Assembly: GCF_003864295.1 (NCBI RefSeq)
Contig: NZ_BDQK01000014.1
Location: forward strand, 62,001 to 126,000
Origin: Aphanothece sacrum FPU1
Lineage (GTDB): Bacteria > Cyanobacteriota > Cyanobacteriia > Cyanobacteriales > Microcystaceae
DNA length: 64,000 nt
Direction: 5' to 3'
In this document: piece by piece, positions 16,711 through 26,077 of the stretch
Numbering within the stretch: position 1 is the stretch's first letter
How the letters are laid out: each line of letters starts with the position of its first letter
Made by a program: the position numbers and the translations under genes
The notes under the pieces: generated by a model
Databases searched by the model: none
What the model was told of the DNA's origin: nothing
Seen by the model: the letters and a program-made list of their open reading frames with translations, nothing else

Positions 16711-17793
16711 TCAAGATGATGTTACCGCAGATTGAGGTTTAGCAAAAATCATCCGTCCTGCTGAAGTTTGTAACGCAGAAGTAACAACAACTCTTAACTC
16801 TCCCCCTAAATAATCTTTGCCTTCTTCTACAACTACCATCGTTCCATCTTCAAGGTATCCTACTCCTTGAGTGGGTTCTTTACCAGGTTTAAGAATTTTC
16901 AGGTCTAAAGTATCTCCAGGTAAATAAATAGGACGTATCGCTTGTGCGATATCATTAACATTAAGAATGGTCACTTTTTGTAAGTTAGCGACTTTACTTA
17001 AATTGTAATCATTAGTAAGGAGAGTTCCATTGATTTCTAAAGCTAAATGCACTAATTTAGCATCAACAGTAGAAATTTCTTCATAATCTGCTGAATGGAT
17101 AACAATTCGTTTAGGAAAAGAGTCTTGCATCCGGTTCAGAATATCTAAACCCCGTCTTCCCCGAACCCGTTTTTGGTCATTACTTGCATCTGCTAATTGT
17201 TGTAATTCCTGTAAAACAAACTGAGGAATCAGAATTTGTCCTTCAATAAATCCTGTGTCAAGTAATTCTTCAATACGACCATCAATGATACAACTGGTAT
17301 CAATAACTTTAGTAGAAGCTGGTTGTAAAGTTCCCTCCGCTACTAACATACTTTCAATACTATTAGGATTAATGAGTCGCAAAAAAGTCCGTCCGTGAGT
17401 ATCCGCTAAACTAATTCCCATAAAAGAAAACGTGACGCTACCTAAAATAGCAATCATCGGTTTAATAAAGACAAACTCTTTAGGAATTGGTAACACAAAA
17501 ATGGGGGCTAACATTAGATTAGCAATTAATAGACCAATTACTAATCCTACGGCCCTCGTTAAAATGACTTCAATAGGAGTTGAACGAATTTTCGTCTCTA
17601 AACGACGATAGGTGGTTTGAACGACTAAACCAACGGCCAGTCCGATAATTGAGGTAAAACCAGCCCCTAACCACCGCAAGGCCTCAATATTGGAGATTTG
17701 CTGTTGAACCGCTTCGGGTAACAAATCTACACTATCAAATCCGATTCCGGCGGCTGCTAAGATGAAGATAAAGATAATAATGGCATCAATCAT
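16711..17793 (-). CDS. PIN/TRAM domain membrane protein (YacL-like)
   Basis: A 360-residue protein with four N-terminal membrane segments (about residues 1-140), a PIN nuclease domain (VIDTSCIIDGRIEELLDTGF, then LLTNDYNL with conserved acidic residues) and a C-terminal TRAM domain (LPGDTLDLKILKPGKEPTQGVGYL..GTMVVVE). The architecture matches the YacL family, widespread in cyanobacteria and Firmicutes. RNA binding by TRAM and RNase activity by PIN are expected but not proven. ATG 17793 has an AGGAAT ribosome-binding site; TTG 17811 would add six residues. Confidence 0.88.
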   Translation of the reverse strand: MIDAIIIFIFILAAAGIGFDSVDLLPEAVQQQISNIEALRWLGAGFTSIIGLAVGLVVQTTYRRLETKIRSTPIEVILTRAVGLVIGLLIANLMLAPIFVLPIPKEFVFIKPMIAILGSVTFSFMGISLADTHGRTFLRLINPNSIESMLVAEGTLQPASTKVIDTSCIIDGRIEELLDTGFIEGQILIPQFVLQELQQLADASNDQKRVRGRRGLDILNRMQDSFPKRIVIHSADYEEISTVDAKLVHLALEINGTLLTNDYNLSKVANLQKVTILNVNDIAQAIRPIYLPGDTLDLKILKPGKEPTQGVGYLEDGTMVVVEEGKDYLGGELRVVVTSALQTSAGRMIFAKPQSAVTSS

Positions 17794-17965
17794 AATTCCT
17801 ATCCTAATCAATAATTTGGGAGTTGAGATAAAAAATTAGTAAAATTTTCCCAGATGAATCTAGATTAATACCATTTATTATATCCTGCGTTTTGCCATTC
17901 AGGCCTTATCGAGGGGGTTTAGACAAACTTCCTTTAAGATTTACAGGACAACATCAATTAAAATT

Positions 17966-19201
17966 ATGCAAGACATAGGTATTCCTACATCAGCTTATCT
18001 TCATATCCCTTTTTGTCGTCGTCGTTGTTATTATTGTGATTTTCCTATATCAGTTTTAGGGAATAAAACTGATATTTATACCTCTAATTCTATTAGAGAA
18101 TATGTGACGTTTATTTGTCAAGAAATAAGTTTAACTTCCTTTCAAGGATATCCCTTAAAAACGATTTTTTTTGGAGGTGGAACTCCTTCATTATTGCCTC
18201 CTATTTATGTAGAGAAAATTTTGCAAACCTTAGATAATAAGTTTGGAATTGTTACTGATGCAGAAATTTCTTTAGAAATTGATCCCGGTACATTTACTAT
18301 TGAACAATTACACGGTTATCAACAATGTGGAGTGAATCGAGTTAGTTTAGGGGTACAAGCTTTTCAAGATAATTTATTAGAAAAGTGTGGCAGATTTCAT
18401 CGAGTTAATGATATTCTAAATGCCATTGAGTTTATTCATGAAGTTGGGATTAAAAATTTTAGTCTTGACTTAATTTCTGGCTTACCTGAACAAACATTAG
18501 ATGATTGGCAATTATCTCTAGAAACAGCGATTTCTCTTGCACCGAATCATTTATCTTGTTATGATTTAGTCTTAGAATCTGTCACAGCATTTGGCAAACA
18601 ATATCAACCCGGTAAATTTCCCTTACCTACGGATGAAATGACAGCCCAAATGTATAAACTTGCTCAGTCTATATTAACATCTTCAGACTACGAACATTAT
18701 GAAATTTCTAATTATGCTAAACAGGGTCATCAATGTCTTCATAATCGAGTTTATTGGCAAAATCAGTCCTATTATGGCTTTGGTATGGGGGCAGCAAGTT
18801 ATACAAATCAACAAAGATTTACTCGACCTCGGACTCGACAAACTTATTATGATTGGGTTCAAAAATTAGCTGAATCAGATGGTATAATTAATTGTTCTCA
18901 AGTTTCAACAAATGATATCTTATTAGAAACATTAATGCTAGGATTACGACTAAAAGAAGGTGTTGACTTACTGATTATAAATGATTATTATGGCTCAGAA
19001 ATAATTGCTAAAATTATTAAATGTTGTTCAAGTTATGCTCAGCAAGGATGGGTCAACTTTCTTGATAATAAACGACAGATAATCAATTCTAGTAATTTTA
19101 ATAATTGTTCAAACATAGCAAGAATAACTCTTAGTGATCCTGAAGGATTTTTATTCTCTAATACTATCTTAGCTACCTTATTTGAAACTTTAGAATCATA
19201 A
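17966..19201 (+). CDS. hemW: Radical SAM haem chaperone HemW-like
   Basis: A 411-residue protein with the radical SAM cluster motif in IPFCRRRCYYCDF (CxxxCxxC, about residues 18-26) and the FFGGGTPSLLP motif. It is HemN-like, but the CxxxCYYCDF form with the shorter N-terminus is typical of HemW, which binds haem and is not a coproporphyrinogen oxidase. The C-terminal HemN domain is present (GMGAASYTNQQRFTRPR). It is often annotated as an oxygen-independent coproporphyrinogen III oxidase; HemW is more likely. Confidence 0.85.
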   Translation: MQDIGIPTSAYLHIPFCRRRCYYCDFPISVLGNKTDIYTSNSIREYVTFICQEISLTSFQGYPLKTIFFGGGTPSLLPPIYVEKILQTLDNKFGIVTDAEISLEIDPGTFTIEQLHGYQQCGVNRVSLGVQAFQDNLLEKCGRFHRVNDILNAIEFIHEVGIKNFSLDLISGLPEQTLDDWQLSLETAISLAPNHLSCYDLVLESVTAFGKQYQPGKFPLPTDEMTAQMYKLAQSILTSSDYEHYEISNYAKQGHQCLHNRVYWQNQSYYGFGMGAASYTNQQRFTRPRTRQTYYDWVQKLAESDGIINCSQVSTNDILLETLMLGLRLKEGVDLLIINDYYGSEIIAKIIKCCSSYAQQGWVNFLDNKRQIINSSNFNNCSNIARITLSDPEGFLFSNTILATLFETLES

Positions 19202-19207
19202 AGAAAC

Positions 19208-19262
19208 TGACACCTTTAAAGGTGCAGCTACTAAAACTCAACCCGCCTTCGCGGGTTGAGTT
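19208..19262 (+). terminator. Palindrome plus terminator hairpin after hemW
   Basis: ACTGACACCTTTAAAGGTG contains the perfect palindrome CACCTTTAAAGGTG. It is followed by a 12-bp stem, AACTCAACCCGC (19235-19246) with GCGGGTTGAGTT (19251-19262), loop CTTC, then T-rich DNA. The same two-part module, CTGACAC...AAAGGTGCAGCTA then a CCCGCCTTCGCGGG hairpin, follows the FAD oxidoreductase gene at 25214. It is therefore a repeated unit used as a terminator. Confidence 0.7.
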
Positions 19263-19335
19263 ATTTGTTAATATTAAATTCTTATGTATTTTTGGTTTAT
19301 AATAAAATAATATAGGTTTAAAGCTATCAACTATC

Positions 19336-20385
19336 ATGATTCAAAAAAACTTAGAAGACATAGATCCTAATTATTTATCAAGACCTAATGGTAATTTTTT
19401 CGGATTACCTTATACAATTGAAGAAGCTAACATTGTTTTTCTTCCTGTTCCTTGGGATGTTACCACATCTTATCAAGCAGGTGCAGCCGATGGGCCAAAA
19501 GCTATTTTAGACGCTTCTTTACAAGTTGAATGGTATGATCATCATTGTCCTGATGCTTGGAAAATTGGTCATGGAACTATCCCAATAGATGCTAATATTC
19601 GAGAAAAGAATAAACAAATACGTTCTGTGGCAAAATCTATTATTGAATATCAATATTATGAAGGAAACTATCAAGATGAAGCGATTCAAAATGAATTAAA
19701 AATAGTCAATGATGCTTGTATAGATTTGAATAATTGGGTCTATACTCAGTCCAAACAATTATTACATCAAAATAAATTAATCGGGGTAATCGGTGGGGAT
19801 CATAGTGTTCCTTTAGGACTCATGAAAGCCTTAGAAGAAATCCATAATAATTATGGTATTTTACAGATAGATGCTCATGCTGATTTGCGTCAAGCTTATG
19901 AAGGGTTTACTTACTCTCATGCTTCTATTATGTCTAATGCCTTAGAATTAGACGGAATCACTAATTTAGTACAAATTGGTATCCGAGATATTTGTGAAGA
20001 AGAACTTACTCAAGCAACAAATGATCCTCGCATTAGTATATTTCATGATTGGCAACTAAAAACTAATACTTATCAAGGAATTTCTTGGGACAAGCAATGT
20101 CAAGAAATTATTGCTAAACTTCCCGAAAAAGTTTATATTAGTTTTGATATAGATGGTTTAGATCCGAGATTTTGTCCTCATACGGGGACTCCCGTACCAG
20201 GAGGTTTAGATTTTAGTCAAGCCGTGTATTTAATTCAGTGTTTAGTAGCTGCGAATAAAACAATTATTGGCTTTGACTTATCTGAAGTAGCACCCGGTTT
20301 AACTGATCAATGGGATGGTAACGTTGGTGCTAGATTACTCTATAAACTTTCTAACTTCATGTATGTTTCTCAGAAACAAATATGA
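19336..20385 (+). CDS. speB: Agmatinase/arginase family protein
   Basis: A 349-residue ureohydrolase. The dimanganese-binding motifs are complete: GGDHSVPLG, QIDAHADLR, and the SFDIDGLDP motif. It should hydrolyse agmatine to putrescine and urea, though guanidino-acid substrates are possible in this family. The deoxyhypusine synthase-like gene follows 184 nt downstream, and both fit polyamine metabolism. Length is slightly longer than E. coli SpeB, with an insertion around residues 90-125. Confidence 0.82.
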   Translation: MIQKNLEDIDPNYLSRPNGNFFGLPYTIEEANIVFLPVPWDVTTSYQAGAADGPKAILDASLQVEWYDHHCPDAWKIGHGTIPIDANIREKNKQIRSVAKSIIEYQYYEGNYQDEAIQNELKIVNDACIDLNNWVYTQSKQLLHQNKLIGVIGGDHSVPLGLMKALEEIHNNYGILQIDAHADLRQAYEGFTYSHASIMSNALELDGITNLVQIGIRDICEEELTQATNDPRISIFHDWQLKTNTYQGISWDKQCQEIIAKLPEKVYISFDIDGLDPRFCPHTGTPVPGGLDFSQAVYLIQCLVAANKTIIGFDLSEVAPGLTDQWDGNVGARLLYKLSNFMYVSQKQI

Positions 20386-20569
20386 CAATAAGTATAAACG
20401 TTCGATATTCCTGGTAAAAAAAAATGTTAACAAATTGTTTAACTTATGTATTTTTGGGACTTATTCTCTTATAATCTTTATTTGTAAGTCGTTTTGAAAG
20501 ATCTCAAAGTTAGAGTCAAGCACTCAGATTCGATAGCGGCACTCATATCATAACGGAGGGGAAATTGTG

Positions 20570-21535
20570 ATGGGTACAAGAGAGTTTATGGAACGCAATT
20601 TTCTGCACTTTAATGCAGCTACTTGTCTAGATGCTGCACAGGGGTGGATCAAACATTTAGAAGCAGGTAACAAAATGTTAGTTACCTTAGCTGGTGCGAT
20701 GAGTACTGCAGAATTAGGAATTTCTTTAGCCCAGATGATTCGTGAAGATAAAATTCATGCTATTTGTTGTACAGGAGCTAATTTAGAAGAAGATATATTT
20801 AATTTAGTAGCTCATGATCATTATAAAAGAATTCCCAATTATCGTTCTTTGCAACCTGAAGATGAGATAGCACTGCGAGAAAATGGATTAAACCGAGTCA
20901 CTGATACTTGTATTCCTGAAGAAGAAGCTGTCAGAAGAATAGAAGATCATCTTTTAAAAGTTTGGCAAAAAGCAGAAAATTCTCAACAACGATTTTTTCC
21001 CTACGAATACCTTTATCAACTGTTAGAAAGTGGAGTTTTAGAGAGTTCCTATCAAATTGATCCTCAAGATTCTTGGATGATAGCAGCTTGGCAAAAAAAC
21101 TTGCCTATTTTTACTCCTGGTTGGGAAGATTCTACCACAGGAAATATCTTTGTCTCTCATGTCATTAGAGGTGATATTAAAGATATTGGAATTGTAAAAA
21201 GTGGCTTAGAGCAAATGTATAAGCTAGTCTATTGGTATAAAGAAATAACTCAAAATTCTTCCCTTGGTTTCTTTCAAATTGGAGGAGGAATAGCCGGAGA
21301 TTTTCCCATTTGTGTAGTTCCTTTAATTCGACAAGATCTCGAAGAAGATTGTCAGTTATGGAGTTATTTCGCTCAAATTAGTGATTCTACTACCTCTTAT
21401 GGTTCCTATAGTGGCGCGGTTCCTAGTGAAAAAATTACTTGGGGTAAATTAGGAGTAGATACCCCAAGTTATATAATTGAATCAGATGCAACTATTGTCG
21501 CCCCTCTGATCTTTAATTATGTACTAAATAAGTAG
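20570..21535 (+). CDS. Deoxyhypusine synthase-like protein (probable homospermidine-type enzyme)
   Basis: A 321-residue member of the deoxyhypusine synthase family. It shows TLAGAMSTAELG near the N-terminus, CCTGANLEEDIF, the FQIGGGIAGDFP motif and the PSEKITWGKL segment that holds the lysine used for the enzyme-imine intermediate. Bacteria have no eIF5A, so a bacterial homologue more plausibly moves an aminobutyl group between polyamines, giving homospermidine. The agmatinase immediately upstream would supply putrescine. A GGAGGGGAAATTG ribosome-binding region lies just before the start. ATG 20570 is preferred to GTG 20567. Confidence 0.82.
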   Translation: MGTREFMERNFLHFNAATCLDAAQGWIKHLEAGNKMLVTLAGAMSTAELGISLAQMIREDKIHAICCTGANLEEDIFNLVAHDHYKRIPNYRSLQPEDEIALRENGLNRVTDTCIPEEEAVRRIEDHLLKVWQKAENSQQRFFPYEYLYQLLESGVLESSYQIDPQDSWMIAAWQKNLPIFTPGWEDSTTGNIFVSHVIRGDIKDIGIVKSGLEQMYKLVYWYKEITQNSSLGFFQIGGGIAGDFPICVVPLIRQDLEEDCQLWSYFAQISDSTTSYGSYSGAVPSEKITWGKLGVDTPSYIIESDATIVAPLIFNYVLNK

Positions 21536-21541
21536 AATAAT

Positions 21542-21562
21542 TTATAAATTATAAATTATAAA
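21542..21562. repeat. Heptamer tandem repeat TATAAAT
   Basis: Three tandem copies of TATAAAT lie directly after the deoxyhypusine synthase-like gene, a short tandemly repeated heptamer of the kind common in cyanobacteria. Confidence 0.6.
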
Positions 21563-21653
21563 TTGGTAACTAATTCTTGAAAATTTATGTAAAAATTGAC
21601 AACAAATAAGATAAGATAAAATAAAGTTAATTAGTAAAGGATAAGAATTAATC

Positions 21654-22136
21654 ATGTTAGACGAAAAAGCAAAAAAAACAATGTTACGCAAAATTCCTCA
21701 CGGAATTTATATCTGTGGGGTAAAAGATGGAGAAAATGTTAATGGGTTTACCGTTAGTTGGGTAATGCAGGCTTCATTTGAACCCCCACTAATCATTAAT
21801 TGTGTGAAAAAAGATTCCGGTTCTCATGAAATGTTGAAAAAATCTGGAGTGTTTTCTGTCAGCTTTTTAGAAGAAGGACAAAAAGAATTAGCCGCTAAAT
21901 TTTTTAAACCTAGAAGTCGGGTAGGTAATAAATTTGAAGATGTAGAATTTATTGAAGGGGAAGCCACTGGATGTCCTATTATTAAAGACTCTTTAGGATA
22001 TGTGGAATGTAACGTAGTGGGTTCTGTTGAAAAAGGAGATCATACCGTATATGTAGGAGAAGTCATTGCCGCAGGAATTTATCGAGAAGGAAACCCCTTA
22101 CTTTTAGAGAGTACAGGATGGCAATATGGAGGTTAA
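21654..22136 (+). CDS. Flavin reductase-like FMN-binding protein
   Basis: A 160-residue protein with the flavin reductase-like pattern: PHGIYICGVKDGENVNGFTVSWVMQASFEPPLI near the N-terminus, VFSVSFLEEGQ, and a C-terminal GDHTVYVGEVIAAG motif. Such proteins bind FMN and reduce it or use it for electron transfer, for example beside flavodiiron or monooxygenase enzymes. No partner gene is adjacent. RBS AAGGATAAGAA precedes ATG 21654. Confidence 0.82.
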   Translation: MLDEKAKKTMLRKIPHGIYICGVKDGENVNGFTVSWVMQASFEPPLIINCVKKDSGSHEMLKKSGVFSVSFLEEGQKELAAKFFKPRSRVGNKFEDVEFIEGEATGCPIIKDSLGYVECNVVGSVEKGDHTVYVGEVIAAGIYREGNPLLLESTGWQYGG

Positions 22137-22410
22137 TTGTAAATTTTAAATTCGTTATTTTTTAAACAATTTAAACCTAGAAATATTGATTCTATCGCGG
22201 GCTTTTTGTCATTAACTGAAACTAATTGACAATAGAAAAGTCAGACTACTTTGCTTGTAAGTATTCTTAGATATAAGTTTCAGATGTTCGCTTTATATAA
22301 ATATATTCTAACTATTGTGAAAATAGATGTCAAGTTGGCAATTTTTCGGACATCGAGTCCTCAAATTGCCGTGAAGCACCCTCCCCACCCCGAAGAAAGC
22401 TGAGGGATAA

Positions 22411-22439
22411 GCTAAAACGCATTTACAATGCGTTTTAGC
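22411..22439. repeat. Perfect 13-bp hairpin in a 547-nt gene-free stretch
   Basis: GCTAAAACGCATT (22411-22423), loop TAC, AATGCGTTTTAGC (22427-22439). It lies between the flavin reductase and psb34 genes. GGCAAAAGGCAAAAAGCAAAAGG follows in short pieces. A 72-codon frame on the minus strand (22308-22526) has no recognisable protein features. I see no gene in 22137-22683; the hairpin could terminate transcription or belong to a small RNA. Confidence 0.55.
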
Positions 22440-22683
22440 AAGGCAAAAGGCAAAAAGCAAAAGGCTTTCATGGAAGAGGATTGTAGCTTTTTTCTTGCAT
22501 TTAACCAATAAGCAGTTTAAATGCACAAAAGCTTAGCACATTCGTTGAAATAACTGGAATAATCTGTCATTCGATAAGCTCATCTTATGATGGGTATAAT
22601 CTTTTATTTGTCAATAACACTTTACAAAACTAAATATATTTGTTACATTAATTTACATAGAGACACACCGGAGATAAAAAACG

Positions 22684-22857
22684 ATGTATACCACAACCCA
22701 ACTTGACAACGGTTTATTAAACAACTACGCAGCAGAACCCAAGACCTACTACGCTCAATATCCGGCCCCCTACGAACAACGCCGTTATGTGATTCAAGGG
22801 GCGATCGCTACTTTATTAGTCACAACATTAATAGTAATTTCGGCTGTTATCAGCTAA
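22684..22857 (+). CDS. psb34: Photosystem II assembly protein Psb34 (Ssl1498 family)
   Basis: A 57-residue protein starting MYTTTQLDNGLLNNYA, then EPKTYYAQYPAPYEQRRYV, and one C-terminal membrane helix (IQGAIATLLVTTLIVISAVIS). This matches the Ssl1498/Psb34 family. Psb34 binds the CP47 side of photosystem II during assembly and competes with high-light-inducible proteins there (established for other cyanobacteria). The gene is monocistronic with its own terminator. The start ATG is preceded by GGAGATAAAAAACG, a fair ribosome-binding site. Confidence 0.88.
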   Translation: MYTTTQLDNGLLNNYAAEPKTYYAQYPAPYEQRRYVIQGAIATLLVTTLIVISAVIS

Positions 22858-22905
22858 TAATTGAACCATACTTGTCACCATTGATTATTGATTTCTCCTA
22901 CTTGA

Positions 22906-22927
22906 CCTCGGTTATGCCGGGGTTTTT
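22906..22927 (+). terminator. Rho-independent terminator of psb34
   Basis: CCTCGG (22906-22911) pairs with CCGGGG (22917-22922, one G-U), followed by TTTTT. Confidence 0.8.
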
Positions 22928-23147
22928 ATTTTAAATAAATAGGACTAAGAATTATTACTTATTATTGATTAGCAAATTAAGTTAACATTGATCGATCAAA
23001 AAAAAATAAAGTTCCCTAACAATCTAGAAAAAACCTTAAAATACCGCCTAGTTGCCCATTAACTTACCTAGACTCAAAGGACAGTGATGTAAAAATTAAC
23101 TGTTCTCGACGCTTCGTAAAACTCCTTAACACATAGCAGCAAATATT

Positions 23148-25214
23148 ATGGGTGAACAGCTTCAACCTCAACCCCAGAGGGACGGTATTTTACGGCCAAA
23201 AAAGGATGATAAAATTGAGCGACTCAGACGCATTTTCTCATCTTTGTCCCTTAGTGTCCTATGTTTAGCCACATCTTTACCCACTTGGGCGGCCCCTCCT
23301 CGGAATCCTGATGAAACCGTCGAATGTGAGTTATTGATCGTTGGGGGAGGGTTAGGGGGTGCTGCTGCTGCTTATGAATCCTTATTAGCCGGTCGTACAG
23401 TTTGTTTAACCGATATTACGGACTGGATAGGGGGACAAATTTCTTCTCAAGGTACTTCTGCACTTGATGAAGGACAAAAACAGCGATCGCTACAATATTT
23501 TCCTAGAGGGTATCAAGCCTTGAGACAAACTCTAACACGAGTTTACGGTAAACTCAACCCTGGAGACTGTTGGGTTAGTGAAAGCTGTTTTCTGCCCAAA
23601 GATGGCCATCAAATCGTCTATAGACAGCTAAAAGAAGCGGAAATGTGGGGACGGGGCAAACTCAAATGGTTTCCTAATACAGTCATTAAAGACTTAGGCA
23701 TTAGTAACAACGGCAAAATCATTAATAACGCGATCGCTATTCAACATAATCAGGCAATTGGCAAACCATCCCTTAACAGTCAACCTTTATCACAAGTCAT
23801 TGACGATGCCTATCATTATCAAAATTCTAGCAATTTAACGAAAAAAATTATTCGCTTTCAACCCAAAGCTAAAAAGACAGGGGACTGGTTAGTTATTGAA
23901 GCCACAGAAACTGGAGAAATTGTCGCTTTAGCGGACGTTCCTTACCGTTTAGGATTAGATCCTCGTTCTCATCTTAACCCGTCTTCTCCGACGGATAAAG
24001 GAGACCCTTATTGTACTCAAGGGTTTACTTATACTTTTGCCATGGAACGGACGCAGGAGATGCAACCCCAAGAGAAACCACCCTTTTATGAGCAGTATGA
24101 GCCTTATTATGGGTATGATTCTAATCGTAAATTGGCCTATTTTGACTTAGTATTCACTTATCGACGCATTTGGAATCCCAAACCCGGAAAAATGATTCGG
24201 GTAGGAAGGATGAAGATTAGTCAACCTGCACCTGGGGATATTTCCATGCAAAATTGGTTATGGGGCAATGATTATCGTCCAGGTACGTCTGAAGATAATT
24301 TGATTTACACCCGTGACCAACTGCAAAAAACGGGACAACTGACACCCGGAGGATGGCAAGGAGGCCTACGTCAAGATACTTTACGTAGAGGTGAGGAATT
24401 ATCTAAAGGGTTTTATTATTGGTTAGTGGCTGGAAGTACAGATTCTCGTCTGGGATATGGGGTCAAAACTCCTCAACCGAATCATCGTTTATTGAAGGGG
24501 TTAGATTCTCCCATGGGTACGATGCACGGGTTATCGAAATATCCTTATATTCGGGAAGGAAGACGGATTATTGGGCGACCTTCTTCAGAATATCAAGAAG
24601 GATTTAGTATTAATGAAATTGATATTTCGACTAAGGATTATTGGCACAATTTTTACCGTAGTACCTTGTCTCGGCCAGTTTATCAAGAATTGTCTGAGGC
24701 GATCGCTCGTTTAGAGACGGTGGTAGCGACTAACTTAATTAGACCAGCCTATCAAATTACGCGACGAACCCAAGCGACGATGTATCCTGATTCTGTGGGT
24801 ATTGCTGACTATATGATGGATTTTCATCCTTGTATGGTGTATTCGCCCCCAGAAAAGCCAGGAAACCGAGAACGGGAGGAGGTCCGTTTTGGACAAGGAT
24901 CGTCTTATCCGGCTCAAATTCCCCTCAGGGCGATGATTCCTCAGAAAATTGACAATTTAATCGTGGCGGGTAAAAGTATTGCTACGAGTCATATTGCGGC
25001 TTCTGCTTATCGGGTGCATGGGTTTGAGTGGTCTGTGGGGGCAGCGGCCGGTAGTTTAGGCAGTTTTGCTTTAGAACGGGGGATTTTGCCCTATGAATTA
25101 GTGGATAATTTACCACAACGGGAGTCTTTATTATACGAATTCCGTCAACGTTTGGAAACGAATGGTAATCCGACGGCATTTCCTCAGACTGCTTTATTGA
25201 ATTTTAACAAATAG
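23148..25214 (+). CDS. Exported FAD-dependent oxidoreductase
   Basis: A 688-residue protein. The signal peptide is at about residues 25-48 (LSLSVLCLATSLPTWAAPP). The FAD-binding Rossmann motif is LLIVGGGLGGAAAAYESLLAG with TDITDWIGGQISSQG, and a C-terminal FAD-contact segment reads NLIVAGKSIATSHIAASAYRVH. This resembles the FAD-dependent oxidoreductase (FAD_oxidored) family of secreted or periplasmic proteins common in cyanobacteria, whose substrates are not known. HIP1 GCGATCGC sites lie inside the gene. It ends in the same terminator module as hemW. Confidence 0.8.
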   Translation: MGEQLQPQPQRDGILRPKKDDKIERLRRIFSSLSLSVLCLATSLPTWAAPPRNPDETVECELLIVGGGLGGAAAAYESLLAGRTVCLTDITDWIGGQISSQGTSALDEGQKQRSLQYFPRGYQALRQTLTRVYGKLNPGDCWVSESCFLPKDGHQIVYRQLKEAEMWGRGKLKWFPNTVIKDLGISNNGKIINNAIAIQHNQAIGKPSLNSQPLSQVIDDAYHYQNSSNLTKKIIRFQPKAKKTGDWLVIEATETGEIVALADVPYRLGLDPRSHLNPSSPTDKGDPYCTQGFTYTFAMERTQEMQPQEKPPFYEQYEPYYGYDSNRKLAYFDLVFTYRRIWNPKPGKMIRVGRMKISQPAPGDISMQNWLWGNDYRPGTSEDNLIYTRDQLQKTGQLTPGGWQGGLRQDTLRRGEELSKGFYYWLVAGSTDSRLGYGVKTPQPNHRLLKGLDSPMGTMHGLSKYPYIREGRRIIGRPSSEYQEGFSINEIDISTKDYWHNFYRSTLSRPVYQELSEAIARLETVVATNLIRPAYQITRRTQATMYPDSVGIADYMMDFHPCMVYSPPEKPGNREREEVRFGQGSSYPAQIPLRAMIPQKIDNLIVAGKSIATSHIAASAYRVHGFEWSVGAAAGSLGSFALERGILPYELVDNLPQRESLLYEFRQRLETNGNPTAFPQTALLNFNK

Positions 25215-25265
25215 CTGACACATTGAAAGGTGCAGCTAGTCAAACAAAGCCCGCCTTCGCGGGCT
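25214..25265 (+). terminator. Terminator module after the FAD oxidoreductase gene
   Basis: CTGACACATTGAAAGGTGCA repeats the unit found after hemW. It is followed by the hairpin AGCCCGC (25248-25254), CTTC, GCGGGCT (25259-25265). Confidence 0.65.
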
Positions 25266-25341
25266 GATTTGGGCGCAACCTAACTTACAACAGCTAAAAT
25301 AAAAAAGTTGATATTGACAATTATAAGGAAATCCCAAGACA

Positions 25342-25608
25342 ATGCACTCAATCCAAGGTACATTTAAAAACGGTATTGCTTATCCCAATGAATCTATCGA
25401 AGAACATGATGGAGAGTCAGTTATTATTACCTTTATTGAATCCGATCAAAATACTCCATCAAATGATAATTCATCATGGGATAGTGAAGATTGGGAGCAA
25501 TTTGACCAACTCATTGCTAATTGTCTTGTAGATACAGGAATTGAAGATTTAGCCCATCAACACGACCATTATATTCATGGAACACCGAAACGAGAATCCT
25601 ATCCATAA
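25342..25608 (+). CDS. Probable antitoxin of module 1
   Basis: An 88-residue acidic protein. The N-terminus (IQGTFKNGIAYPNESIEEHDGESVIITFIE) looks like a DNA-binding beta domain of small antitoxins, and the C-terminus would wrap a toxin. It overlaps the following PIN gene by one nucleotide (TAATG), the usual antitoxin-toxin arrangement. The assignment rests on this context. Confidence 0.65.
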   Translation: MHSIQGTFKNGIAYPNESIEEHDGESVIITFIESDQNTPSNDNSSWDSEDWEQFDQLIANCLVDTGIEDLAHQHDHYIHGTPKRESYP

Positions 25609-25844
25609 TGAAAGTATTTGTCGATACTGCTGCTTGGATTGCCCTGATCAATCAACGGGATGCCTTACATAATCCTGCCTTAGAAATTAGCAAAAACTTA
25701 CGACAGAAACAAGTCTCTTTAGTAACTACAGAATTTGTCTTATTAGAAGTTGCTGATGGATTGTGCAATTTACCAACTCGTCTCAAAACAATTAATTTTA
25801 TTGATGGCTTATATCAGTTGCCTAAATGGAACAACAAACTATAG
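25608..25844 (+). pseudogene. Truncated VapC-type PIN toxin of module 1
   Basis: 78 codons. The N-terminal PIN half is normal: FVDTAAWIALINQRDALH with the first catalytic Asp, and TTEFVLLEVADGL with the conserved Glu. The protein stops after FIDGLYQLPKWNNKL, so the C-terminal half with the remaining acidic residues is missing. VapC toxins usually have 125-140 residues. It was probably joined to module 2 by a deletion, and the protein should be an inactive nuclease. It overlaps the next antitoxin gene by 19 nt. Confidence 0.7.
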
Positions 25845-26077
25845 AAGGAACTTGGGAAGAAATTTTAGAACATAATGCTGAATTAGCAGGTCAGCGAGTC
25901 AGATTGACCATTTTACCCGATAAGTCTGCAAATTCCTCCGCCACAGAAACCCTAGACCAAAAATTAAAAGGAAGAGTCGGAAGAGTTCATTTTCAGCCAT
26001 CAGACCTATCTGAACGAGTTGGAGAAACCTTTACAGAGCTTTTAGCGGTTAAAGACTCATCAGCATTAAATCAATGA
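25826..26077 (+). CDS. Probable antitoxin of module 2
   Basis: An 83-residue protein: EGTWEEILEHNAELAGQRVR looks like an AbrB/MazE-type or Phd-like DNA-binding N-terminus, and a hydrophilic C-terminal tail could bind the toxin. It starts inside the truncated PIN gene and overlaps the second PIN gene by 4 nt (ATGA). The assignment is by context. Confidence 0.65.
   Translation: MEQQTIEGTWEEILEHNAELAGQRVRLTILPDKSANSSATETLDQKLKGRVGRVHFQPSDLSERVGETFTELLAVKDSSALNQ

Noticed and set aside
22308..22526. 72-codon minus-strand frame
   Set aside because: Covers the perfect hairpin and adjoining repeat DNA; no recognisable protein pattern.
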